NCBI GenBank assembly: GCA_036346355.1
Contig: CM070578.1
Coordinates: 16,134,501 to 16,198,500, forward strand
Source of the DNA: Rhipidocladum racemiflorum
Taxonomy: Eukaryota > Streptophyta > Magnoliopsida > Poales > Poaceae
Direction: 5' to 3'
Length of the DNA stretch: 64,000 nucleotides
Below are positions 1 to 11,990 of this stretch, in pieces. Every line of letters begins with the position of its first letter. Positions within the stretch are counted from its first letter, which is position 1. Made by a program: the position numbers and the translations under genes. The notes under the pieces are model-generated. The model did no database searches. It worked only from the letters and a program-made list of their open reading frames with translations, and had not been told where the DNA came from.

Positions 1-109
1 TATAGCACCAATACCGAGACTTTATTATTTTTGGAAGATACCAAAACAGCTCGATGTAAATTTTGACATATCTCAAAGATGGTAAAAAATACGGAATCGC
101 TAGGGATCA

Positions 110-325
110 GATGTCTGATTTTTTTGCAATATTTTTTTTCTACGCGTGAAATATTTTTTTCTACGTAGCGAAATATTTTTTTTCGACAAACAGTAAAAAA
201 AATGTTTCATACGTCAAAAAAAATGCTTCTTACATTAAAAAAAAATATTTCATACACTCAAAAAAAATGTTGCGCGGCGTCCGAAAAAAACAAAAAAAAA
301 AACAAACGTCCGGCTACTAGTTTCT
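110..325 (-). repeat. Fragment of an AT-rich repeat family (reverse copy)
   Basis: This stretch is a run of T-rich then A-rich blocks with repeated AAATATTTTTTT and AAAAAATGTTTCATA motifs, ending in GGCGTCCGAAAAAAACA and ACGTCCGGC. The same pieces occur in the opposite orientation at 58335-58520, where GGACGTCCGATT, TTTCGGACGCCGTGC and GAAACATTTTTT appear in matching order. I infer a truncated copy of the same transposon-derived family. The class is not certain; no terminal repeat or target duplication is visible because the copy runs toward the window edge. Confidence 0.5.
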
Positions 326-1106
326 TCCTGAAAAATATCATACAATACCTATACGTTGTGTATATTGATAGTTCAGATACTGTAGTTCCGGGGAGGACTT
401 TCGAAACCCCGGTGAGGCTGTGACATCTCTATCAGCGAAATTGGATTTTCATGGTCGATACTCGATAGAGAGGAGATTCTGCCTCTGTGCCTTTGCCTTT
501 CTCTCCCCATGACAATCGCGTAATGTTTGTTTATTTTTTTTTTATTTTTTTTTTGCGGATTGAGTAAGCTGGTAGTGGCCTACCTCGTTCGAAACCATTG
601 TGCAGATAAGTTAATTGGGTCACTGACACGTACGTGCGAATGACAACAGTTCCCGTGCACTTGATTCGAAAGAACAGTAGCCAGCTTGTATGTCGCTAAC
701 GTGAAAAATAGTTGACAAAATTTTGCTAGAATAGAACACAATCTTGAGCAAAAGTTCAGACACATGTAGCTAATTCCGCACAGATGGACTGCTGGTGCTG
801 AGGTAGTATAGAGTATAGAATGTGATTGAAATGCTCTGTTCCCAGTCGCTTGAAAGAGCCAGAAACCTCTGCTTATAACTATGGCTTAGCATAGGAGAGG
901 ACGTTTCTATGCATCACTATATAAAAGTTACACATAATCTACACAAACGTATAGCTAGCCGAGACAACACATCGAGAATGTACAAACTAAAAACTAGGCA
1001 ATTGTTGCAGCTCAAGAAGATCAAAGATCCCGCGGTCACTATTTCCATACACGCGACGAATGGATCAATCCTTGGATTGAAATGCCCCAATCCACAGCTC
1101 CGTCGA
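326..1106. other. Intergenic stretch downstream of WRKY gene 1
   Basis: No gene is supported here. Short open frames near 909-1106 overlap the 3' end of the WRKY gene on the other strand and have no coding character. There is a T-tract near 535-553. The WRKY 3' untranslated region should lie just left of 1107, but no clear AATAAA signal on the minus strand was found. Confidence 0.5.
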
Positions 1107-2220
1107 TCAAGGATCAAGATCGAAAATGTCCTCAAGACCAAACGTGTAATCATCGTGGAATAACTCTCCCATGTCAAGGCCATCACCGTAGGATTGCAGG
1201 GTGGACGTCACGTCGCCCTGGTCCGGCCCGGCCGCCGCCGCGGTGCCGCGCACGGCCGAGCTCCCGAGGGTGAGGCTGCTCAGCACCTCCTCCTGGTCGC
1301 CGCCCTCCAGCTTCAGGGTCTGCAAGCCCGACCCCGGCGCGTCGTCCTTCTCGGCCTGGTTGGTGTTCGCGGTCGTCGTGCTGGTCGTGGTGGCAGGAGT
1401 AGCGCCGGCGTTGGGCGCGAAGCTGATGAGCCGGGAGCCGGCGTGGAGGGCGTCGACGTCGCCGGTCTGGTGGATGATGACGTGCGGCGCGACGGCGGCG
1501 GGGTCCCGGCAGGTGTGCACGCCGATGTAGGTGACCCTGAAGGTGTTCGGGTCGTCGTCGCAGCGCTGCACCTGCCGCTGCGCCGCGCACTGCTGGTCGT
1601 ACTTGTGCGTGCACCGGAAGTAGGCCCTGCACAAAACACCAACACGTACATACATATTTGCTTGTCAGTCGGGTTTCGATTTCGGAGCAGGTAAGAAATT
1701 GTCGCGACGATCCAAGGGCAGAAACGTACTTTGGGTGCTTGGAGTTCTGTATCTCCTTCTGCCCGTACTTGCGCCACGCCTGCCCGTCGTCCAGGGTCTT
1801 CATGGTCGTCGTGACGCCGGACGATCTTTGTGTCCTGCAACGCGGTACACGGCACCGATTTTACACGCATTAGTTAGCACAGCACCGCCCAAAGATCCAG
1901 CCAATTAGCTAACTAATTAAGCGGTTAATTTGATTAAGTCAAGAACTCGTGAGGTCGGAGCCTCCTCACCTTCTCTGGCAGACACCCCTGCGGTCCCCTC
2001 CTGCGGCGGCGGCGGCCTTCCTCTTGCCGCCGCCGCTGGTGACCTCACTCTGCACCTCCGGCCCCTCGCCGGCGGCGCTTATGGCCCGGGAGAAGCTGCG
2101 GAGGATCTGGTCCGTGAGGACGCCGGCCTTGGGCGTGTCCCGGAGGAGCCCATGCAGCTTCGTCGCGAGCTCCTGCCCCTTGAGCAGGTCCTCCATCATC
2201 TGCACGTAAGGCGGCGCCAT
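1107..2220 (-). CDS. Group III WRKY transcription factor (gene 1)
   Basis: A nuclear DNA-binding regulator of the WRKY family; such proteins bind W-box (TTGACY) promoters, often in stress and defence. Three exons on the minus strand, 2220-1970, 1834-1730 and 1626-1107, give 291 residues. Junctions are AGAAG/GTGAGG to TTGCAG/GACAC and CCAAA/GTACGT to GTGCAG/GGCC. Both introns are phase 2, and the second splits the WRKY domain at the position conserved in this family. WRKYGQK is at about residues 104-110. The zinc finger is C-X7-C-X23-H-X-C (C124, C132, H156, C158), which defines group III. The N-terminus has a leucine-rich helical stretch (about 8-50); the tail is acidic (ends GLEDIFDLDP), as in activators. 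The start is the first ATG of the frame (2220). No disruption is seen. A group III relative lies on the same strand at 20798-24224. Fold and family are certain; target genes are unknown. Confidence 0.93.
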
Positions 2221-3000
2221 AGACAATAACAGCAACCCAAGCACAAGCAAGAACACTCTCACACCGACCCTCTCCCCCGCTGGCTCACTCACGCAACACC
2301 ACTAGCGGGCAGTGATGCAGCAGCAGCAGTAGAAGGCAAGCTTGCGAGGACTGGAGCACAAGGCGACGGAGCGGGAGCGGAGTAACCGGCGGAACGGGGC
2401 CTTTTGTAGCGCGGGCGGGCGGCGGGATGCCAAGGATCCGTACGTGGGCGCGGTCCATTGGTTCTCGCACCGTATGCTACCCTGACCGGTGGGGCCGCTA
2501 TCCATAGGAACGCCCTTGACGAGGGCCTGGGTTTGGTGGCATTTACCAGACTGACTGGTGGAGCCCGCACCGGGTTGTTGGTGGAATACGTCCACGATAA
2601 AGCCGGGGGGCCTTTGTTTTCTCCGTGGTGGGGCGGGAGCAGTTAGCCAGGGGGGAAGCATCGCGGAAGCAAGGGGGCCGCTGACGTCGTCGCGCTGTCG
2701 TCATCCGGCTGATGCGTCCTCGTTGGAGAATTGTATTTGTAGCACGCTGCCAGCCGCCAATCGGGTTTAGGATTCCTTTCGGGACGTCGCGTGAATCGGA
2801 TGCAAGCGCCGGGCTGCTGGTTCGCCAGGATGTAGTGTGAGATTTCTCTCAAAACAAGGATGTACTGTGAAGGGGGCTCCCTGGAATACGCAGTGCCGCT
2901 CTACCAATCCCCTATCGCCACCGTGTTTCTGCGAAAAAACAATTCCAAAATCCTCTGTGTATTTTGTACTGGTATAGAAAAAGCTAGTACAAATAGTAGA
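2221..3000. promoter_or_regulatory. Upstream region of WRKY gene 1
   Basis: This is the 5' flank of the minus-strand WRKY gene. A TGACGTCG motif, similar to bZIP/TGA-factor sites, lies at 2682-2689. TGAC cores near 2491 and 2517 are not strict W-boxes, because the flanking bases do not fit TTGACY. No convincing TATA box was found. Function is inferred only from position. Confidence 0.3.
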
Positions 3001-5434
3001 CATAATAACACGGCATATCCATCGCAAAGTTTTATTTAATTAATTATCAGAGTTTACAGCATAAATGGCGTGCAAACTAACATAGAATAACAAAGCGGAA
3101 GTAAAATAAAACCGTAGTAGAACCCATCAAATTTGCTACAGGTAATCGACTGGGGTAGCGGCCTAGTTATCGAGATTCTCACTGGCGTAGAACAACTCCT
3201 CTGAATCAACAGAGTCAGTAAGGGTAAGTACAAACGTATTCAGCAAACCACACCGGAATAATGCAATATAATGTACTGGCAACAAAGGAAGGTTGTGCGG
3301 TTTAGGTCAGCATAAAGCGACAGTTTTCTAAATATTCTAAATAATTTTAATTTTCATAATTTATAAAGAAACTTAAATTTAAACATTTTTCAACTCAGGA
3401 ATCTCTCCGGGAACCCTCCAAGTTTTACCCATGATGGACTCTTTCCATCCCAACTCAATTTTTATGAACTCAAAATTTTAAACTTAGCAAATTCTAGTAT
3501 GTGAATGGCTTGCTCAGTGTGCCTATGACCGCAGGCGCGGCTATCGATTAGTTTTACACTCTGTAGAGGTTTTACAACTTTACCCACAAGACATAATATT
3601 CTCAATGCATCAGCACACTTCCTTTGGTGTGCGACAGAGAAAATCACGGTAATGCCCCTATAATAATCATCCATGTAGTCATGCCTATTAAAGTTTCACC
3701 GCTGAAAGAATCCCTCTAGTCAGAAACCCCCTTTTGCGCCAAAGTAGCAGCCTTACGCTTTCACCATACCACTACCATCAAATGGCATGACTGTTCATGG
3801 TATGTTTTAATACGGCTAGCCAGGTCTGTCCCATTCCAGACTTGTGGTAGTACGGTTAGGTTTTACATTCAGCAAAACTCAGACCGGTCCTTAATTGACA
3901 AGGTGAGACTTTCCATAATCCCAGATCCATCACCACACCACCACCCAACCATTTCTTGCCCGATCTAAATCACATTTTCATTTTACCATACCAATAATAC
4001 TAACATCATGACTTTCATTTTTAAAAGAACATTATTTTGGCACAAAATTCCCAAAATCTCCTAAGTTCAGTTCTAAGCATGTCTAAGCAATATCTAAGCA
4101 TGCCAGGCCGATTGTTCCTCTGGGCCGCAAGGTTTTTACTATTTGAGCCCTTTTACTGTTATAGTAATTTATTAGCTCGTTTCAATTTTTACTACATTAT
4201 GTTTCATTTAATTTAGTAATAATTATTGTTTAATTATTATTTCCTGGGTATTATTACTATGTTTAATTTTATGATTAATTTTTGGGTAAATTAACTAATG
4301 TGACAATTAATATGATGATTATTCCTGAGCATTTTCTCTAATTAAAATGGAACCAATGGGAAGTTTAATTAGAGACTATTATTTAATGTTTAAAACTGGG
4401 ATTATTTCATGGCCATGATCATATTCTGACCAACGTTGTTTATGAACATGTGTCACTCATAAGATAATTTTAGTTCTTTATTGGTTCCTGCCCAACGGTG
4501 ATGGCAAGTCAAGGCTGATGTGGTGAGTTGATTATATCTTGTGAGTAAAGTGTATAACATTTGCAGAGTGTCAAACCTATGTGAATAGCCGTGTCCGCGG
4601 TATTGGACAATGCTCGGAATTACAGTTAAGGGTTATATTTTAATGAAAAACTCGGGAATGAAGGTAGTGTGTTATTGGAAGTAGGGAAATTGATTTAAGG
4701 TTATGAGTCAAATTATTGCGAAATAAATGAGAAATTTATTAATGTTAATATTTTACTTATTTCTTTTCAATCTATTTATGTTATTTATTTGTAAATGCCG
4801 CTTCAATACAAAATAGCCAATTTAGCCATTAATTGAAATAAGCTATGCATGTAGTTAATAGACTTGCATTCTGTGCACAATTTGTTGAGTGTTTTATATA
4901 CTCATCCTCTTGCAATAAACAAATTACCAGTTAAGGAGAAATCTATACCTTCAAAGGAGGAGGAGTTCTGCGAGGAGGCGAATATATAGGAGTTGAACCT
5001 TGTCAGACGCTTGTGACATATCGATGGGATTCACCGACGTTCTTCGTTCTGTTGCTATTTATTTACTTTGAGTTGAAGCTATTAAGGCCTATAAGATTGA
5101 CCTTAAGGTCATTCAACAGTTCTATATTTGATAGATAAAACCTTTTATTAAATTTTGGTTGTGTATGATTATGATATTTTATTTATGTTGAGACTATGTA
5201 TATTAATGTGATCTTAAACTAATATAGAATACATAAAAAATTTGAATTTACGTATTCGAATCCCGGCATCTTCTCGGGAGAAAGGAAAATAATAGGCAAG
5301 GAAACCCTGTGCCGATGGGATCCACATAGGAAACTGCCACCACAAAAATCCTTTTCTTTCTCTCTCTGAGAGGTGATAGATCCAATCATGGGTCCGGTCA
5401 TATAAATCCTAGTATGTTGGATAGATGGATGGTA
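3001..5434. other. AT-rich noncoding DNA, probably retroelement-derived
   Basis: No gene is supported. Around 4550-4620 the sequence has the pattern GTAAAGTGTATAACATTTGCAGAGTG followed closely by GCCGTGTCCGCGG. That pattern resembles noncoding parts of large grass gypsy-type or LARD elements, and a similar pattern (GGTAAAGCTGAGCCGCTCTGCAGAG) occurs at about 63840-63865. I read this as a decayed noncoding retroelement portion; its ends were not found. Confidence 0.35.
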
Positions 5435-5440
5435 ATATGT

Positions 5441-5685
5441 CTAGTGCAATTAAAATTTTCGTGCAACTGCCGTGCAATCCTACTAAAAAAATCCTAAAAA
5501 TTCTAAAAAAATCATAAATGTACATCTCAACTTACCCTATCTACGTATAAAAATTTCATGATCAAATTCATTTATACGTAGATAGGGTAAGTTGAGATGT
5601 ACATTCATGATTTTTTTTCAGCATTTTTTGAAACTTTTTTTAGTAGGGTTGCACGGTGATTGCATGAAAATTTTAATTGCACTAG
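5441..5685. mobile_element. 245-bp foldback element flanked by ATATGT direct repeats
   Basis: The two halves are near-perfect inverted repeats of each other. The ends read CTAGTGCAATTAAAATTTTC and its complement. The inner arms carry ACATCTCAACTTACCCTATC and its complement, with a small loop near 5550-5570. ATATGT flanks both sides (5435-5440 and 5686-5691), consistent with a 6-bp target duplication. There is no coding capacity. The structure fits a MITE, and a transcript would form one long hairpin. Confidence 0.75.
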
Positions 5686-5769
5686 ATATGTTGCCTAGAT
5701 GGATAGGGCTGGTAAGCCGACGCAATGCGCCCATGCCTCATGCGCTCCGGATCTTTTTTTTTTTGAGCG

Positions 5770-5910
5770 GTGTCTTTATGTTTTTTTTTTCTTTCTCAAT
5801 ACAAGTTGTATAAATCTTAAAGTAAATAAAAGAGTAAGTAATCTTTATCTACTTTTCATTCATGCTTTAATATTTGTGCAAATTTTTTTAAAAAAGAGCA
5901 TAGAAGCATC
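5770..5910 (+). repeat. Small MITE-like repeat family B, copy 1
   Basis: Begins GTGTCTTTATGTTTTTT and ends near GAGCATAGAAGCATC, so the ends are roughly inverted. Inside are AATACAAGTTGTATAAATCTT and TCATGCTTTAATATTT. Copies with the same order of motifs lie at 52579-52708 (reverse) and 61420-61780 (split by a SINE). The gypsy element at 5946 begins just after it, in a T-rich tail. Confidence 0.55.
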
Positions 5911-5945
5911 TCTCTATTTTTTTTAAAAAAAAATTAGACTTTTTT

Positions 5946-6581
5946 TGTCGACGATTGGAGAACGGCTCCCGTCGAGCTTACTTGTTGAATGGGGGATCAA
6001 CAGAGCCCCGTCGTACGGATCGAAGAGGTCGTTCGAGTGATGCGAGGTCGGGAGAAGAAGAAAAGGGGGACACGGTGTTTATCCTGGTTCGGGCCTCCCT
6101 CTGCCGGGATAACAGCCCTACTCCAGTGTATTATGTTCTATCTCTTTTTTTTCCTCCCCCTTACAAATCTTCCGGGGGGGTTTAAATAATACGACTATAG
6201 GTACCAAAAAAGGCAACTACCTCCTGGGATCACGCTATGTATCCATATCCGTGACCCGGCCCTTGATTCGCTATTTGTTTGAATTTCGGGTATGATCTCC
6301 CTTGATCTTCGGCTGATTGGTTGGCTCCTTCCTTCCTCGTAGCGTTCGCCGGGCCCTCCGACCAAACACCCGAGTAGGTCGTGGCCTCTACGAGCACGCT
6401 TGCTCGTGGGGGGGGCGTGTTTGGTGCTTCTGCGAGTAAAGGTGCAGACGCGTATGCTCGGAGGAGAAGGAGGGATGCTCGTTTCATTCTCCCGAGCATC
6501 TTCTTCTAGTATTGCTTGGTCGGTGGGTTTAGCTTTTCACGGGGGTACCGTGGTCTTTTGCCAGATAGTCAATCCCCGACA
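5946..6581 (-). repeat. 3' LTR (element orientation) of the gypsy element
   Basis: This 636-bp copy matches 16709-17344 nearly throughout, with small differences: extra G, C and T residues in homopolymers near 6150-6185 and ACAGCCCTACTCC against ACAAATTTACTCC. It begins TG and ends CA. In element direction its 5' border abuts the purine-rich tract at 6582. Confidence 0.93.
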
Positions 6582-6601
6582 GCTAGCCCCCGAGGTTCAA
6601 G
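6582..6601 (-). other. Polypurine tract of the gypsy element
   Basis: Read on the minus strand this is AACCTCGGGGGCTAGC, directly before the TGTCGGGG start of the LTR. Position and the G run fit the plus-strand primer of grass gypsy elements. Confidence 0.65.
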
Positions 6602-6998
6602 CGGGGAACCCTCGGGCTTCCCCTTGAGCCTAAGAAGACTTGAGGGGGGATTGAATTTCTTTTGGCCGTGGCTCACGACCATTTTACGTCGGGAGACGAG
6701 CTTCTTTACCCGCCGCGTGCTTACTCCGCGCGGGCGCGTCGTTTGGTTGTTCCGCGGTTCCTTCTCAGAGAAGCCTTCCTGCAGATGCAGCGGTTTCTCG
6801 GAAAGCGGCGCTTTCTCTGGCCAGGTGTCGCTACGTGATAGGCGGCGATTTTTATCCCGTCCCTTCACTGTCTTTTTAACCCTTTCTACCGGGAGAGGTC
6901 GGAGTTACACCGTGTCTCTTTGCTCGTCTCCGGCCAAAAAAATCTTCCAAGAGCCCTAGCGCCCAAGAACCCTTTTCGCTCCCCTTCCTTCTTTGGCC

Positions 6999-7747
6999 AT
7001 GGCGTGTTTCAAGGTCAGCCAGATGACCCGAAGGAGGCTCCAGGTGCTCATGGATGAGGGGTACGTCGACCCAGGCTCGGGTCGAGTGCACAGCGACAGC
7101 GCCCGGCACATGCGAGAGACGGAGATCGTCTCCTGTGAGTTGTACGCCATCAACGGGCTTCGTCGCCCGAGAGCGACTTCCTCGCCTCCGTGCTTGCCTT
7201 CAGGGTGCGAGATCTCTCATCTCCACCCCAACTCTATCCTTTCTCTCGCAATCTTCTCCCATCTTTGTGAGGCGTACGTGGGTGTAGTGCCCACGGCTAG
7301 CCTTTTCTTTCACTTCTACTCCCCCTTCCGCACCGGGATGGCTCCGCCGGTTGCGTTTATCTTCGCCTCCGGCCCAACCGACCATACGAGTATCCTCTTG
7401 TTGCTTTGAAGGACTCGGTGTCGGGTTGGGCCGACCTCTGGTTCTACCAGAAGAAGGCGGAGGGTCCCGATTGGTCTACACTGGGAGGGCGCTCCGCCAT
7501 CGAGGCAGCCGCGCCTTGGTGCAACCTGAGGAAGAGCGGGTGCTCAGGACGATCAGTGAGCTCGCCCAGATGGGGCTCACTGGTCGAGACATCGCCCGGG
7601 ACTTTACCTTCAACCGGGTGTCCCCCCTGAGGCGCCGCGAGCACCCCTTCTTCGAGGCGACCGGGTGGCATGACTTCACCCGTGAGGATAACGCAGGTAT
7701 GTTCCTGGACCTCTTTCCCGAGCATCGCTGCTTTCTGGTGATCGGTG

Positions 7748-7791
<44 letters not shown>

Positions 7792-9977
7792 TGTTTTAAT
7801 CTTCGGTCGTGACGCAGCTCCGAGAACGGACTGGGTTGACGAGAGGGTCGCCGAGATGTTCGGTGCCCCGAAGGAGAAGGAGCTGACGCCCAATCGTCAG
7901 ATCCCCAAGAACGTCTTTGACCGCGGTGACGCGGTTAGTACATCTTCCTGCTTCCGCCCGAGGGCACGTTTTCCGAGCTTATTTCTCCCGATCTCTGTTT
8001 GCAGGAGAAGGTCGCCCTTGACCTTGCCGTGTCGGCGCCCGCGGCCGCGCAAGCCGACACCCGGCCAGGGTTCCCGCAAGAGGTCGGCGGGTCGAGGTCG
8101 CCAGCATCCGCCTCGCCTCCCGCGCCCGGCGGTCGGCGCCGAAGCCGACCAGACCACCACGCCGCACCTTGAGTACGCCGACCGGGAGGTGTTTAACTCG
8201 AATCTGGTATGATGACTTCAAACAGAGGAGGCCGGAGCTGATGGGCCGATCGGGAACAGCTCGCCGTGCAGCGAGGAAGGCCGAGGAGGAGGCCAGTCCC
8301 TCCCGACCAAGGAGGCGGTGGAGAGGCGGATCAAGGCCCTCCAGACCCGGCTTATTCGGGTGGTCGATGCCCCGAAGAGGAGGAAGAAGAGGAGGCCACC
8401 TATGCTGCAGTCGGAAGGAGCAGGAGGTCGACCTCTCAAGCAACCTCGGTCTTTGGAAGAGGTCGACATGGACGACGCCGACCGGCGATGGCACGTGCCG
8501 ACGCCGCGGAGAAGGCGTCGTGGTCGTGGCCGAGGCCTCTGAGGCCGCCCATGAGCAGTCGCCCATGGCCCTAGGCGAGGAGGTCGAGGAGGATGGCGCT
8601 GCTCGTCGGGCAGAAGGTAAGCTTCCACTTCATTCTCTTGTTCTGTTCTTGTCTTGCGATTTTCTTCGGGCTAACCCCACCCCGTTTGGTGTGGGCGTGA
8701 TAGCTCGGATGTTGCTTTTGGACTTCCGCCGATGGTGAGGAGATTATCGACTCTGATTGACGCCGAGCTCGACCGCGTCGTCGACCAAGTGATGGCCGAG
8801 GCGGGGAGGAGCGGCGCCAACCGCGGACTCCGGTGGAGTCCGAGCTTCCTCAGCGGGACCGTGCTTCCTTCAGCGGACGTGGAACCTATTCCAGCCGTGG
8901 AGGAGCAGGAGCCGCAGGGGGCTGAGGACCAAGAAGCCTTGGCCTTGGTCCCTTGCGAAGGGGTAAGCGCAAGCGAGCCCCAGGCGACGGGCTCCGGTGG
9001 TCAAGCGGTGGTGGCTTTCAACCCACCGCCCTTGGCCGCGAGCCAAGTGGAGGAGCCGGTTACTGCCAACCAGCTATCTCCAACTGCGGACCAAGGGGAA
9101 GATGCGGTCGTGATCGCCCAGCCACTTCCAGCCGCGGAAGTGATCGCCGAGCTCGACCAGCTGCCTTCGTCTGCGGACCATGAAGAGGGGGTGGCCGTTG
9201 ATGACCAGCTGCTCCCAGCCGTGGATCACGGGCCGAAGGTGGTCGTCCTCGACCAATCGCCTCCGAGCGTGGAGCCCTCATTGCTTCCGGTCGCGGAGGT
9301 GCAAGGGGCGGAAGCGGCGGTCGGCGTCCAGTCCCCAAGCGCAGCGGCCGGGCAGGAGGAAGGCGGCCACGAGCTGCCTGTCGGCGCAGAAGACCAACCT
9401 CAGGGCGTCCTGGGGTTGGTCGAAGGAGGAAACGTCGTTGCCCTCCTGGGAGCACCGGGTGCCCAGGAGGGGCAAGATGCGCTAGCTCGGGATCAGGATG
9501 GCCCTGCGTGGGTTAATCCCTTTTTCCGAGCTGGCGCCACCGACCGCCAGCGGCTTCAAGACAAGCTGGTTAGCCGGGCTCTTCTGGTAAGTGTTTTGCT
9601 CTCAACTTTTCACATGAGTCGGGTAATCTTCAAGGGGTTCTTCTTGACTTTCCTTCCCCTTTGCTCCAAGTTTGCTGCGAAGGCTATGGAGGACATCGAT
9701 GCCTCCAGCCTTCAGCAGAGGAGTTCGGGCGTACCATCGCGAGCAAGACGCCAAGATCGCCCGATCTCGGCGTCGGGTCTCCGAGGTGCGCGAGGCCGAC
9801 CTGAAGGAGCTGGAGTCGGCGAAGAGCCTCATCGTCGGGCTTCGGGACCAGCTCTTTGAGAGCGAGACGGCGAAGAACACTTCGGAACAGAAGTGTGCCG
9901 ACCTCGAAGAGGAGGCTGGGAGATTGCGGCGGGAGGTCCCGACCTGCGCGCCGAACTCCAACGAGCTCGGGGCGTGA
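6999..9977 (+). pseudogene. Antisense extra gene of the gypsy element (Transposase_28-like)
   Basis: A multi-exon plus-strand gene lies antisense to gag-pol, between integrase and the 3' LTR. It starts at an ATG in a good context (GGCCATGGCG, 6999). Around 7200-7300 it encodes a peptide with HLHPNSILSLAIFSHLCEAY, followed by KDSVSGWADLWFYQKK (about 7406-7455), as in the so-called putative gypsy-type transposon domain (PF04195) found in grass elements. A further conserved stretch with FNRVSPLRRREHPFFE ends near 7698. There GCAG/GTATG and a later acceptor CGCAG (7818) suggest an intron holding a TA microsatellite. Downstream is an acidic Ala/Gln/Pro-rich region (8732-9500) with degenerate repeats, then a coiled-coil segment (about 9690-9950). 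The frame is interrupted, so I treat it as decayed. Its role is unknown; it is not a catalytic transposase by any motif I can see. Confidence 0.7.
7749..7785. repeat. (TA)n microsatellite
   Basis: About 18 uninterrupted TA units lie inside the presumed intron of the antisense gypsy gene. Confidence 0.95.
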
Positions 9978-11097
9978 AGAGGCCCAGCTTAAGGAGGTGC
10001 AGCGCCTTCGGGACAAGCGGTGAAGGTCGTCTTTGCTTTCGTGAAAGTTTTGGACCTGGAGGCGAGGTCGACTTTAAGGAGGAACTTGCTGCCCTTCGTG
10101 TCGAGCGTAGGACTTAGATCTTCATTTAATTTTATCTCGAGTAAATCCTGTAAAAAGAAAACAACCTTTCGGGTTAAATGAGCAAACTCGCAGTGTTTGG
10201 TTCTTGCCTGCTTTTCTCAAGTTCGCTTTCAACATATGCCTATATGATCCGGTTCTGCGAAAAAGAAAACAAGTTCCTGCATAAGAGCATATAGCATAGA
10301 TACGAGCAAAGGATCCTTGGAAGAAGGGACTGAACGCTCCTATCATACGAGCCTCGCCATGGACAAAGGTTGTGTACTCACCGCTATTGCGAGCACGAGT
10401 TTGTTCATGGAAAAATTTAAGGGTCGCTTTGGTCGTGACGATTTTTGAATGATTTAAATAGGTCGGTTGTGTCGAGAAAAATGTGAGCACAGAGTAGACG
10501 AGCTTTAAACCAACAATACGTAGAGCCGCCATACCCGAGTGGTCACCGAATCGGGCTTAGAGTGAATGCTCATACCGACCACGCATACAAAGGAAGAGCT
10601 ACTGCGGAAAGTGAACGATTAGGCGAGCATCCGCCGGGGCCAAGGGAAATGGTGCGCACATACTTGTCGAATAAGCTCGTCTGCGGTCTTTGGTAGACGG
10701 CGATGCTCGTTCGACAAAGCGAGGACGAAACACGAGAAAGAGGGAATGTTTTATTGGAAAGAACGCAAGGGCGCGAGATAGGAGTACTCGTCTAAACGTA
10801 GAATTTACGCAGCTTGATCGATGTTCCAGTCTTTGGTGAGCTCCCGACCATCCGGCATCGCGAGGCGAACAGCCCGGGCGTCTGTAGACACGACCGTGTA
10901 GGGTCCCTCCCACCTTGGGGTCGACTTGTTGGCTTTCGGCAGGTCTTGAACTCTTCAGAAGACCATGTCGCCGACTTGTAGGACCCTAGGTCGGACTGTC
11001 TTGGCTGCGTGCCTCACGAAGAGCCTCAGAGGTAAACCGCAGACCGGAGCAACGCCCGCTCGCGTGTTGCTTCGACGAGGTCCAGTCGACGAGGCGC
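9978..11097. other. Internal noncoding part of the gypsy element
   Basis: This stretch lies between the antisense gene and the integrase remains. Short frames exist on both strands but none shows a recognisable domain. The chromodomain or integrase tail would be expected near 10600-11097 on the minus strand, but it is too decayed to identify. Confidence 0.5.
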
Positions 11098-11990
11098 TCA
11101 ACCTTTGATCGATGGAATCGATCGATTTGCACCCTTGGGGAACCTAGCACGATTTCGGCAGCAGGATGGCCTCCGCACCGTGAGACGAGTTGGAAAGGCG
11201 CCGCCTGCGTGGCTCGACTTCGTCGTGGTGCGGACAGACCAAAGAACGGCGGGAAGCTCGTCCACCCACTGCTGCTTGTGCTGGTTGAGGGTCTTGAAGA
11301 CCCTCTTTTTTATGCCCTGGACTAGCTGCCCATTTGCTCGTTCGGCTGCTCCGTTGCTCTGTGGAGGCGCCACAGGCGGCGAACCTTGGTCCCGACCTCT
11401 TCGCAGAACTTTGGAATAGTTCACGGTGAATTGGGTCCCATTATCTGTGATGAGACGGCCGGGTATCCCGAACCGAAGTTACCACATTGCTACGGAGGAA
11501 CCTCTTGGCCGCTGGGCCGAGATGGTTGAGACGGGCTCGGCATCTATCCACTTAGTGAAAGTGTCGATGGCCACGGGCAAGTACTTGCAGCCTTTCTGAC
11601 CTCGGGGGAAGGGTCCAAGGACATCGAGCCCCTGTGTCGAACGGCCACGAGAGTGGTATGGTTTGCGTGGCATATCTTTGGTTGACGGGCTTTTCGAGCA
11701 TGAAATTGGCATGCTCGGCAGTCATTACGATCGACCGCGGCGTCCGCCAAAGCCGTGGCCAAGAGTATCCTAGTCGGAAGGCCTTGCTCACAAGCGTTAC
11801 GAAGACGAGTGAGCTCCGCACATCCCTTCATGGATATCACGAAGAAGTCATCGGCCTTCCTCCTGAGAGACGATCCGAAAGGATTCCTAATGCGCCTTTC
11901 CAGTATAGGTCGCCCTCGATCGATCTGTCTTGAAGATCGCCTTATTAGCCGAACGCTCGGCTTCTTCCTCGGGCAATGTCCCATGCGCAA
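11098..11990 (-). pseudogene. Gypsy integrase remains
   Basis: Minus-strand frames carry recognisable integrase pieces in order. A zinc-binding region includes CRACQFHARKARQPK (about 11740-11785). The core start has LDVLGPFPRGQKGCKYLPV and DTFTKWIDAEP (about 11530-11640). The later core contains SNGAAERANGQLVQGIKKR near 11300-11370, where the catalytic glutamate of the D,D-35-E set is expected. The pieces are in different frames, so the gene is broken by indels. It would have inserted the cDNA copy into the host genome. Confidence 0.85.

Noticed and set aside
1194..1694. Long open frames on the plus strand over WRKY gene 1 exon 3
   Set aside because: They are antisense shadows of a GC-rich exon; the minus strand gives a complete spliced WRKY protein.
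2491..2520. W-box sites in the WRKY gene 1 promoter for autoregulation
   Set aside because: TGAC cores are present but the flanking bases do not match TTGACC or TTGACT.
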